A stretch of DNA of 5,197 bases. Origin: JBGSIZ01 sp041742255 (GTDB taxonomy: Bacteria; Pseudomonadota; Alphaproteobacteria; Rhodobacterales; Rhodobacteraceae). Below are positions 1 to 5,013 of this stretch, in pieces. A program made the translations under genes and the position numbers. The notes under the pieces were generated by a model that had not been told where the DNA came from, made no database searches, and was given only the letters and a program-made list of their open reading frames with translations. Location: positions 1-5,197 of the forward strand of contig JBGSIZ010000031.1 of assembly GCA_041742255.1 (NCBI GenBank), given 5' to 3'. Each line of letters begins with the position of its first letter. Position 1 is the stretch's first letter.

Positions 1-622
1 TGGGCGCGCGGCGGGCGCGGGTCGGGCGTGGCCCCTGCCCTTTGGCCAGCAGATCGGCCAAGTATGCAAACGCGGCTGACCCCAGATCACCCGTCACGAT
101 GCCATCAATCAACCCCGCCTCGCGGCAGGTCTTGGCATAAAGCGGGCGACCACCCAACAACAGGTCCAACGCCACGACCGCCCCCACCAGACGCGGCAAT
201 CGCTGGGTGCCCCCCGCGCCCGGCACCAACCCAAGCGTGACATCAGGCAGACCGATCCCGGTGCCGCTCGCCGCAATGCGATAATGGGCAGCAAGCGCAA
301 GTTCGGCCCCCCCGCCCATCACCGTCCCATGCAACGCGGCAACCACCGGGACGCGGCACGCTTCCACCGCAGCACACACCTGGGCAAGGGTCGGGACGGT
401 CTGCACCTGCGCCATCTCGCGGATATCGGCCCCGGCGCTAAACCCCTCCCCTGCCCCCATCAGGACAACACCGCGCACATCGGCCAAGGTGGCGATCCGG
501 GCGAAATGGGCCAACAATTCAACGCGCATCCCATGCGAGATTACATTGGCGGGCGAATGATCCAGCGTGATGACGGCCATGCCGTCGCGAACCCGAAAAC
601 CAGCAGTGCGCGGGGCGGTCAT
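1..622 (-). CDS. Enoyl-CoA hydratase/isomerase (crotonase fold), N-terminal 207 residues, probably of a FadB-like bifunctional enzyme; 3' end outside window
   Basis: Crotonase-superfamily enzyme expected to hydrate 2-enoyl-CoA to 3-hydroxyacyl-CoA in beta-oxidation. Seen: the first strand (MAVITLDHSPANVIS, residues 15-29), the oxyanion-hole segment GFSAGADIREM (60-70), the second oxyanion loop HGTVMGGGAELALA (98-111) and the PGAGGTQRLPRLVG block near 133-146. Glu107 matches the first catalytic Glu (Glu144 of rat hydratase). Twenty residues later, where Glu164 is expected, the codon is GAT, giving Asp127. The chain continues past the GLIDGIVTGDL helix into an Arg/Pro-rich stretch (about 194-207) like the linker before the NAD-binding domain of FadB-type fusion proteins, so a bifunctional hydratase/3-hydroxyacyl-CoA dehydrogenase is likely, but the second domain is not in view. 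The start ATG overlaps the upstream kinase stop (ATGA), implying translational coupling. Family sure; bifunctionality inferred. Confidence 0.88.
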   Translation of the reverse strand, partial: MTAPRTAGFRVRDGMAVITLDHSPANVISHGMRVELLAHFARIATLADVRGVVLMGAGEGFSAGADIREMAQVQTVPTLAQVCAAVEACRVPVVAALHGTVMGGGAELALAAHYRIAASGTGIGLPDVTLGLVPGAGGTQRLPRLVGAVVALDLLLGGRPLYAKTCREAGLIDGIVTGDLGSAAFAYLADLLAKGQGPRPTRARRAP

Positions 623-1665
623 TGGCTGGCCCCGTCGATCTCGGACAGGGCCAATGCCGCCAACATCGGCACGGCCCGGCCATATTTCTGCGCCAGTTCC
701 GGGTTGGACGCATTGCCCCCCGTGGCGCGGGCGGCCACACCTGCCAAAATCGCGGCCAGCCGAAAGAACGCAAACACGATGTAAAACGACCAGTTGTCGA
801 TCGGGCCGATCCCGCGCCGGACACAATAGGCGGCGACATACTCGGCTTCGGTCGGCAGGCCCAGTGCGGCGCGGTCAATGCCGCCCAATCCGCGCATGTC
901 GCCGGAATTGGGCAACCGCCACTGCATGCATTGATAAGCCAGATCAGCCAGCGGATGGCCAAGGGTGGACAGCTCCCAATCCAGGATCCCCAGCACTTCG
1001 GGGGTGCGCGGGGCAAACATCAGATTGTCCATCCGCCAATCGCCATGCACCAATGACACCTGCCCGTCGTCGGCTGGCATTGTTGCCCGCAACCAGTCCT
1101 CAACACGCACCATGTCGGGCAAGGGGTCGGGGGCGGACGCGGCATATTGTGCGGCCCATCGGTCGGTTTGTCGGGCGAAATAGGTGCCGCGCTTGCCATA
1201 GTCGGACAATCCGGCGGTGGCCACATCTACATCATGCAACCGGGCAAGGGTGGCGTTCATTGCATCATACAGTGCGGCGCGGTCCTGCGGAGTCTGGTCG
1301 GGCAATGCGGGATCCCAGAAAATCCGCCCCCGCAAAAACTCCATCACATAAAACGCGCGGCCCGTAGGCGAGGCATCATCACGGGTCAGGTGATACACCT
1401 GAGGCACAGGGATACCCTGCAGGCCCAAGGCCATCAAAACCCGGAATTCGCGTTCCACCTGATGGGCCGAGGGCAACAACGGGCCGGGCGGTTTGGTGCG
1501 CAGCACATAGCGGCGCATGTCCGTGGTAATCAGAAATGTCGGGTTCGATTGCCCGGTGCCAAACTTCTCGATCCCGATCACGGTGCCGAACGACGGCAAT
1601 CGCGGGGCCAGAAAGGTCTGCAATTGCAGGGCGGTCATTCCAAGGGTGGCGGCATCATCGGTCAT
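619..1665 (-). CDS. APH/ACAD10-11-type phosphotransferase, LvaA-like acyl-CoA kinase (348 aa)
   Basis: Aminoglycoside-phosphotransferase-fold kinase of the subgroup found with acyl-CoA dehydrogenases; relatives are LvaA (4-hydroxyacyl-CoA kinase of Pseudomonas) and the N-terminal kinase domain of animal ACAD10/ACAD11. Seen: an ATP-loop-like FGTGQSNPTF (35-44), VLRTKPPGPLLPSAH (54-68) with candidate ATP-binding Lys58, a helix-C-like VEREFRVL (70-77), the Brenner motif HGDWRMDN (207-214) with catalytic Asp209, and the metal-binding ILDWELSTLGHPLADLAY segment with Asp229. The length is normal for the family. Start ATG 1665 gives the expected N-terminus but has no clear Shine-Dalgarno; ATG 1638 (339 aa) is an alternative. 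The frame stays open upstream to about 2085, but that part is antisense to the dehydrogenase and resembles nothing. It overlaps the crotonase gene by 4 bases and is divergent from the dehydrogenase. Inferred substrate: the 4-hydroxyl (gamma) group of an acyl-CoA. Confidence 0.9.
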   Translation of the reverse strand: MTDDAATLGMTALQLQTFLAPRLPSFGTVIGIEKFGTGQSNPTFLITTDMRRYVLRTKPPGPLLPSAHQVEREFRVLMALGLQGIPVPQVYHLTRDDASPTGRAFYVMEFLRGRIFWDPALPDQTPQDRAALYDAMNATLARLHDVDVATAGLSDYGKRGTYFARQTDRWAAQYAASAPDPLPDMVRVEDWLRATMPADDGQVSLVHGDWRMDNLMFAPRTPEVLGILDWELSTLGHPLADLAYQCMQWRLPNSGDMRGLGGIDRAALGLPTEAEYVAAYCVRRGIGPIDNWSFYIVFAFFRLAAILAGVAARATGGNASNPELAQKYGRAVPMLAALALSEIDGASQ

Positions 1666-1707
1666 GCTGCATTTGGCCGCGCACAGGGGCAAAGGGCAAG
1701 CGGTTGA

Positions 1708-1739
1708 TTGACACTTGGCCCCCCCGGTGCGTCCATAGG
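1708..1739 (+). promoter_or_regulatory. Possible promoter of the acyl-CoA dehydrogenase gene, in the divergent gap
   Basis: A perfect -35 consensus TTGACA lies at 1708-1713 in the 97-base gap (1666-1762) between the divergent kinase and dehydrogenase genes. At the right distance the -10 match is poor (GTCCAT at 1731-1736, or CATAGG at 1734-1739 with a long spacer), so either it needs an activator or the match is chance. Imperfect inverted arms GGGCAAG (1694-1700) and CTTGGCCC (1714-1721) flank the -35 box and could be a regulator site. No convincing minus-strand promoter was found for the kinase. Confidence 0.35.
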
Positions 1740-1748
1740 GCAAGCAAC

Positions 1749-1755
1749 GGGGGGA
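1749..1755 (+). promoter_or_regulatory. Ribosome binding site deciding the dehydrogenase start
   Basis: The purine run GGGGGGA ends at 1755, seven bases before ATG 1763 but only one base before the in-frame ATG at 1757. Normal spacing therefore favours 1763 as the start. Confidence 0.6.
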
Positions 1756-1762
1756 AATGACC

Positions 1763-2977
1763 ATGGATCTGGGACTGGGACCAAAAGCGGCGGCACTGCG
1801 GGATGCGGTGCGCACCATGATCACCACCCGGATTGCGCCCTTGGACGACGAATTTCTGGCGCAGGTGGATGTCGGGGACCGCTGGCAATTCACGCCGCGC
1901 CAGACCGAGATTCTGACAACGCTCAAATCCGAGGCAAAGGCGGCCGGGCTGTGGAACCTTTGGAAAACCTTTGGCGACGATGCGGCGGGGTTGACCACGG
2001 TCGAATACGCATGGATGGCCGAGGAAATGGGCAAAAGCCACCTCGCGGCGGAAATCTTCAACTGCAACGCGCCTGACGCGGGCAATATGGAAGTGTTCGC
2101 GCGCTATGGAACGGCGGCGATGCAACGCACATGGCTGGCACCGCTCCTTACGGGGGAAATCCGGTCGGCCTATCTGATGACCGAACCGCAGGTGGCGTCA
2201 TCGGACGCGACCAACATCGCGATGTCCTGCGTGCGGGACGGGGATGACTATGTTCTGAACGGGGAAAAATGGTGGGCAACAGGGGCAGGCGACCCGCGCT
2301 GTGCCGTCTATATCGTCATGGTGCGCACCGCGACCGACGGCAGCAAACACAGCCAGCATTCGATGATCGTGGTGCCTGCGGCCACACCGGGCGTGGAGAA
2401 ACTGCGGGCGATGACGGTGTATGGACACGATGACGCACCGCACGGGCACATGCATATCCGGTTCACGGACGTCCGGGTGCCCGTGGAAAACCTTCTGCTG
2501 GGCGAAGGGCGGGGGTTCGAGATCGCACAGGGGCGGCTTGGGCCGGGGCGTATTCACCACTGCATGCGGGCCATCGGACAGGCGGAAAAGGCGCTGGAAC
2601 TGATGTGCCGCCGATCCCTGTCGCGGCAGGCATTCGGCAAACCGCTGGCGCAACTCGGGGCAAATTTCGACCACATCGCGGACGCGCGCATGGACATCGA
2701 ACAGGCGCGCCTGTTGTGCCTGCGGGCGGCATGGATGATGGACCAAGGCGACGCGCGGGCAGCGGCCCCATGGATCAGCCAGATCAAGGTGGTCGCACCG
2801 CAGGTGGCGTTGCGGGTCACCGACATGGCCGTGCAGATGTTCGGGGCCGAAGGGATCAGTCAGGACACGCCGTTGGCCCGCCAATGGACACATTTGCGGA
2901 CGTTGCGGCTGGCGGATGGGCCGGATGCGGTGCATCGACGGCAAGTGGCGCGGGCAGAATTGTCGCGCTACGTCTGA
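1763..2977 (+). CDS. Acyl-CoA dehydrogenase, ACAD10/ACAD11 (LvaC-like) type (404 aa)
   Basis: FAD-dependent acyl-CoA dehydrogenase-family protein. Seen: an all-helical N-terminal domain; FNCNAPDAGNMEVF (about 99-112), typical of the ACAD10/11 clade; the flavin/substrate signature YLMTEPQVASSDATNI (137-152); a middle beta domain with VLNGEKWWATGAG; and a C-terminal helical domain with RQAFGKPLAQ (288-297). The end reads LADGPDAVH (383-391), where classical enzymes have the catalytic Glu in a YEGT-type motif; here Asp385 occupies that place, as I recall for the ACAD10/11 group. Family knowledge: LvaC and the ACAD11 dehydrogenase domain act on 4-phosphoacyl-CoA made by a partner kinase, releasing phosphate to give an enoyl-CoA. 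The neighbouring kinase and crotonase gene fit that route. Start 1763 is chosen from Shine-Dalgarno spacing; 1757 would add two residues. The stop lies 6 bases from the stop of the convergent small gene. Family sure, exact substrate inferred. Confidence 0.93.
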   Translation: MDLGLGPKAAALRDAVRTMITTRIAPLDDEFLAQVDVGDRWQFTPRQTEILTTLKSEAKAAGLWNLWKTFGDDAAGLTTVEYAWMAEEMGKSHLAAEIFNCNAPDAGNMEVFARYGTAAMQRTWLAPLLTGEIRSAYLMTEPQVASSDATNIAMSCVRDGDDYVLNGEKWWATGAGDPRCAVYIVMVRTATDGSKHSQHSMIVVPAATPGVEKLRAMTVYGHDDAPHGHMHIRFTDVRVPVENLLLGEGRGFEIAQGRLGPGRIHHCMRAIGQAEKALELMCRRSLSRQAFGKPLAQLGANFDHIADARMDIEQARLLCLRAAWMMDQGDARAAAPWISQIKVVAPQVALRVTDMAVQMFGAEGISQDTPLARQWTHLRTLRLADGPDAVHRRQVARAELSRYV

Positions 2978-2983
2978 ACGGTC

Positions 2984-3214
2984 TCAGAACGGGCAGATCT
3001 TGGCGGTGCGGGTAGCCCATTCGGCCGCCGCCACGTCTTGTTCGGCATCATGATCTGCAATCAGACCATCCTGCACATCGTGGATGATCCGGGGGTCACG
3101 CATCAGGTTGCGCAAACAGGTTCGCATGGTCTCAAGCCTGCGGGATTGCTCCAACACCGGTTTCAAAACCAGCTTGGGGACATTGTGTGGTCGGTTCAGG
3201 TTCGCGGGCAACAT
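2984..3214 (-). CDS. Small hypothetical protein, unrecognised (76 aa)
   Basis: I do not recognise this protein. Supporting a real gene: an AAGGGGG-type Shine-Dalgarno sits about 8 bases before ATG 3214, and the frame fills the space between the regulator and the dehydrogenase, stopping 6 bases from the convergent dehydrogenase stop. The predicted protein is soluble, with no signal peptide or membrane segment. It has a basic, probably helical middle (LEQSRRLETMRTCLRNLMRDP, with several Arg) and an acidic stretch (DGLIADHDAEQDVAAAEWA) before a TRTAKICPF tail. The frame is open upstream to 3268, but that ATG lacks a ribosome site. It may be co-transcribed with the ArsR-type gene 63 bases upstream. 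It does not resemble LvaB/DUF6285. It could also be a non-coding frame or a gene remnant. Confidence 0.45.
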   Translation of the reverse strand: MLPANLNRPHNVPKLVLKPVLEQSRRLETMRTCLRNLMRDPRIIHDVQDGLIADHDAEQDVAAAEWATRTAKICPF

Positions 3215-3232
3215 GTGCAGGCCCCCCCTTCT

Positions 3233-3248
3233 TGCATTTATAATTGCA
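3233..3248. repeat. 16-base near-palindrome in the AT-rich leader of the small gene
   Basis: TGCATTTATAATTGCA matches its own reverse complement at 14 of 16 bases, with a TTATAA core. It lies 19 bases upstream of ATG 3214 (minus strand), and its TATAAA could be a -10 element for that gene. TTGCA recurs nearby (about 3233, 3245, 3264 and 3286). It may be an operator or chance; no U-tract or strong stem supports a terminator. Confidence 0.3.
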
Positions 3249-3277
3249 TACCTTCGCACACTTTGCACGTCTTTAGA

Positions 3278-3610
3278 TCACGATTTTGCACCCGCCGTTT
3301 CAGGGGCAAACACCATACACAAGGTTTCCAGAATCGGCAGAACGCGCGGGTCCGACACCCGGTACCGCACGGTGCGGCCATCGCGATCGGCGGTCACCAA
3401 CCCTTCTGCGCGCATCCGGGCCAATTGGCCAGACACATAGGATTGGCTGGCGCCCAAGGCCGTTTCCAACTCTCCCACCGTGCGTTCGCCCGGCAAAAGT
3501 GCACACAAAAGTCTTAGGCGCGCAGGGTTCGACAAGGTCTTGAGCAACTCTGCCGCCTCGTCCGCCGCGCGGCCCATCGCCGCTGCTGTCATGGTCAAAT
3601 CTGTCATCAT
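3278..3610 (-). CDS. ArsR/SmtB-family repressor, BigR/SqrR-like candidate sulfide/persulfide sensor (110 aa)
   Basis: Winged-helix repressor. Seen: LLKTLSNPARLRLLCALL (22-39, helices 1-2), a VGELETALGASQSYVSGQLARMRAEGLV helix-turn-helix region (45-72), the wing TADRDGRTVRYRV (73-85), and a C-terminal dimer helix with LETLCMVF. The only two cysteines are Cys36 and Cys98. BigR and SqrR sense sulfane sulfur with two cysteines (42/108 and 41/107). Cys36 fits the first. The second lies 62 rather than 66 residues away, one helical turn early, with Ala102 at the usual place. The divergent persulfide dioxygenase and YeeE genes are the classic BigR/SqrR neighbourhood, so regulation of these genes and itself through the 3636-3657 palindrome is inferred. 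ArsR-type metal ligands (CxC) are absent. Starts 3610 and 3607 are adjacent ATGs with no good Shine-Dalgarno; ATG 3592 is also possible. Confidence 0.9.
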   Translation of the reverse strand: MMTDLTMTAAAMGRAADEAAELLKTLSNPARLRLLCALLPGERTVGELETALGASQSYVSGQLARMRAEGLVTADRDGRTVRYRVSDPRVLPILETLCMVFAPETAGAKS

Positions 3611-3616
3611 GTTTCT

Positions 3617-3645
3617 GTCTTACACCAAATGAATACATATCTCAA
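3617..3645 (-). promoter_or_regulatory. Candidate promoter of the ArsR-type gene
   Basis: On the minus strand TTGAGA (3645-3640, 5 of 6 to consensus) is followed, 17 bases on, by TAAGAC (3622-3617, a weak -10). This would start transcription near 3610, essentially at the ATG. A second option is TTATCA (3661-3656) with TATGTA (3639-3634), 16-base spacing, giving a leader of about 17 bases. The two cannot be separated by eye. Confidence 0.35.
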
Positions 3646-3657
3646 TCTTGATATATG
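3636..3657. promoter_or_regulatory. 22-base imperfect palindrome, probable operator of the ArsR-type repressor
   Basis: Arms CATATCTCAA and TTGATATATG surround a 2-base centre (TC) and match at 9 of 10 positions. It sits in the divergent gap between the regulator and the dioxygenase, inside the most AT-rich stretch of the window (19 G/C in 3611-3680). ArsR-family dimers of the BigR/SqrR type bind AT-rich palindromes overlapping promoters. The arms contain the candidate -35 boxes of both divergent genes (TTGATA forward, TTGAGA reverse), so binding would block both. A wider GATATA (3650-3655) / TATATC (3670-3675) inverted pair may be a secondary site. Confidence 0.6.
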
Positions 3658-3675
3658 ATAATTTTCTTGTATATC
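3648..3675 (+). promoter_or_regulatory. Candidate promoter of the persulfide dioxygenase-YeeE operon
   Basis: TTGATA (3648-3653, 5 of 6 to the -35 consensus) is followed after 16 bases by TATATC (3670-3675, 4 of 6 to TATAAT); ATATCT or TATCTT, one or two bases further on, are near alternatives. Transcription would begin around 3682, giving a leader of about 15 bases. The -35 box is part of the palindrome arm. Confidence 0.45.
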
Positions 3676-3683
3676 TTGTGCCA

Positions 3684-3689
3684 AAGGAG
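3684..3689 (+). promoter_or_regulatory. Strong ribosome binding site setting the dioxygenase start
   Basis: AAGGAG lies 7 bases before ATG 3697. It rules against the in-frame ATG at 3655, which lies within the operator and upstream of the likely transcription start. Confidence 0.8.
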
Positions 3690-3696
3690 ACGACTC

Positions 3697-4560
3697 ATGA
3701 ACCCTCACGTCAAAGCATTCTTCGATATCACCACCAACACGGTTTCCTACGTTGTGCGCGACCCGTCCGGGTCCAGCTGCGCAATCATTGATTCGGTGCT
3801 GGACTATGACCCGGCCAGCGGTCGAACCTCAACGGCGCACGCGGATGAAGTCATCGCGTGGGTTCAGGCAGAAGGTTTGAAAACCGAATGGATCCTTGAA
3901 ACGCATGTCCACGCAGATCACCTGTCGGCGGCTCCCTACATTCAGGAACGGTTGGGCGGCAAAATAGGGATCGGCGATCACATCACGATCGTCCAGAACA
4001 CCTTTGGCAAGATCTTTAACGAAGGCACGGCTTTCCAGCGGGACGGGTCGCAGTTCGACGCGCTGTTCAAGGACGGGGATAGCCTCCATTTCGGGCAATT
4101 GCGGGTGGATGTGATGCACACACCCGGGCATACGCCCGCCTGCCTGACCTATGTGATCGGGGATACGGCATTTGTCGGGGACACCCTGTTCATGCCGGAT
4201 TTTGGTACGGCGCGGTGCGACTTTCCGGGCGGATCGGCCGAGATGCTTTATAAATCCATCGAGAAAATTCTGGCGCTGCCAGACGAGACGCGCATCTTCG
4301 TGGGCCACGATTACAAGGCACCGGGGCGGGACGACTATGCCTGGGAAACCACGGTGGGTGAACAAAAGGCGCTCAACGTCCACATCGGCGCGGGCCGCCC
4401 GATCGAGGATTTCGTGCGGATGCGGACAGAACGGGACGCGCAACTGGGCATGCCCCGGCTGATCCTGCCGTCGATCCAGATCAACATGCGTGCAGGCAAC
4501 CAGCCTGAACCGGACGATAATGGGGTGTCATACCTCAAGGTCCCGCTCAACACGCTCTGA
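3697..4560 (+). CDS. ETHE1/Blh-like persulfide dioxygenase, metallo-beta-lactamase fold (287 aa)
   Basis: Predicted cytosolic non-heme iron enzyme that oxidises glutathione persulfide to sulfite and glutathione, removing sulfane sulfur. Seen: the metallo-beta-lactamase signature THVHADHL (His70, His72, Asp74, His75), MHTPGHTPACLTYV with His145, FVGDTLFMPDFGTARCDFPGG with Asp162 and the GTARCDFPGG loop typical of ETHE1/Blh proteins, and FVGHDYK with His204. In ETHE1 the iron ligands are two His and one Asp, matching the first His of the motif, His145 and Asp162. The C-terminal part (ETTVGEQKALNVH, then LPSIQINMRAG) is that of the Blh proteins encoded next to BigR. There is no fused rhodanese domain. 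It is the first gene of a plus-strand operon with the two YeeE/YedE genes and is probably repressed by the divergent ArsR-type protein. Activity on persulfide is inferred from family and context; another thioester- or sulfur-metabolising hydrolase is less likely. Confidence 0.9.
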   Translation: MNPHVKAFFDITTNTVSYVVRDPSGSSCAIIDSVLDYDPASGRTSTAHADEVIAWVQAEGLKTEWILETHVHADHLSAAPYIQERLGGKIGIGDHITIVQNTFGKIFNEGTAFQRDGSQFDALFKDGDSLHFGQLRVDVMHTPGHTPACLTYVIGDTAFVGDTLFMPDFGTARCDFPGGSAEMLYKSIEKILALPDETRIFVGHDYKAPGRDDYAWETTVGEQKALNVHIGAGRPIEDFVRMRTERDAQLGMPRLILPSIQINMRAGNQPEPDDNGVSYLKVPLNTL

Positions 4561-4584
4561 CACAAACCACAACAGGACAAGAAC

Positions 4585-5013
4585 ATGCAGACAGATTGGC
4601 TCTGGGGGCTCGCAGGTGGCGGGCTCATCGGCATCGCGGGTGCGGTGTATTTATTGGTAAACGGACGGATCATGGGGGCGTCGGGGATCATCGGCGGGCT
4701 TGTTGACGGCTCGGCCCAAGGGGACGCCGCGCGGGAACGGATGTGGTTTCTGGCGGGTCTGTTGGGCGTGCCGCTGGTTTTGTCGCTCCTGATCGGGCGA
4801 CCGGACACGCAGATCACGGGCAACCTGTTTGCCATCGTCGGGGCCGGGCTGTTGGTCGGGATCGGCACACGCATCGCAAACGGTTGCACCTCGGGGCACG
4901 GGGTCTGCGGCATCTCGCGGTTGTCACTGCGGGGGATCGTGGCGACGGCGTTCTACATTGGTGCCGGCGGTTTGTCGGTGATCGTGTTCAAACACATTCT
5001 GGGGGTCGTGTGA
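4585..5013 (+). CDS. YeeE/YedE-family membrane protein, PmpA-like half-transporter (142 aa)
   Basis: Integral membrane protein of the YeeE/YedE (sulfur transport) family, half the size of full-length YeeE, a thiosulfate importer. Seen: hydrophobic segments at about 6-26, 53-71, 78-98 and 117-140; a short Gly-rich re-entrant-like stretch GRIMGASGIIGGL (27-39); and the family hallmark NGCTSGHGVCGISRLS (99-114) with Cys101 and Cys108, in the cysteine-bearing region implicated in sulfur-compound passage in YeeE. The ribosome site AGGAC (4574-4578) precedes ATG 4585. The gene starts 24 bases after the dioxygenase stop and ends in a 1-base overlap with the second half-gene, so the two should form a complex, like PmpA/PmpB. 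Probable role: moving thiosulfate, sulfide-derived or other sulfur species across the inner membrane. The exact substrate and direction are unknown. Confidence 0.9.
   Translation: MQTDWLWGLAGGGLIGIAGAVYLLVNGRIMGASGIIGGLVDGSAQGDAARERMWFLAGLLGVPLVLSLLIGRPDTQITGNLFAIVGAGLLVGIGTRIANGCTSGHGVCGISRLSLRGIVATAFYIGAGGLSVIVFKHILGVV

Noticed and set aside
284..1707. Several long plus-strand open frames (such as 284-784, 567-1367 and 1147-1707) opposite the crotonase and kinase genes
   Set aside because: They encode low-complexity Arg/Pro/His-rich sequence with no recognisable family, lack ribosome sites, and mirror the codon bias of clear genes on the other strand; they are antisense shadows in GC-rich DNA.
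1666..2085. N-terminal extension of the kinase up to 2085 (minus strand)
   Set aside because: The extra 140 residues do not resemble kinase sequence and run antisense through the start of the dehydrogenase; ATG 1665 gives the usual family N-terminus and length.
2198..2944. 248-residue minus-strand open frame opposite the dehydrogenase
   Set aside because: Composition is typical of an antisense shadow (His/Arg/Pro/Cys-rich, no domain), while the plus strand encodes a full, well-conserved dehydrogenase.
2978..3030. A transcription terminator between the convergent dehydrogenase and small gene
   Set aside because: Only 6 bases separate the stops, and the GC-rich repeats just inside the small gene (around 3002-3033) form no clear stem followed by a T-run on either strand.
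2984..3214. The small gene as the missing LvaB/DUF6285 partner of the kinase
   Set aside because: Its sequence lacks any resemblance I can see to LvaB proteins, it lies on the far side of the dehydrogenase, and it faces the other way.
3038..3517. 159-residue plus-strand open frame running opposite the small gene and the ArsR-type regulator
   Set aside because: It spans two minus-strand genes and the AT-rich gap between them, has no ribosome site, and the regulator on the other strand is unambiguous.
3655..3696. Upstream ATG (3655) adding 14 residues to the dioxygenase
   Set aside because: It lies inside the palindrome and upstream of the likely transcription start, encodes an unrelated hydrophobic/basic stretch, and the strong AAGGAG at 3684-3689 points to ATG 3697.
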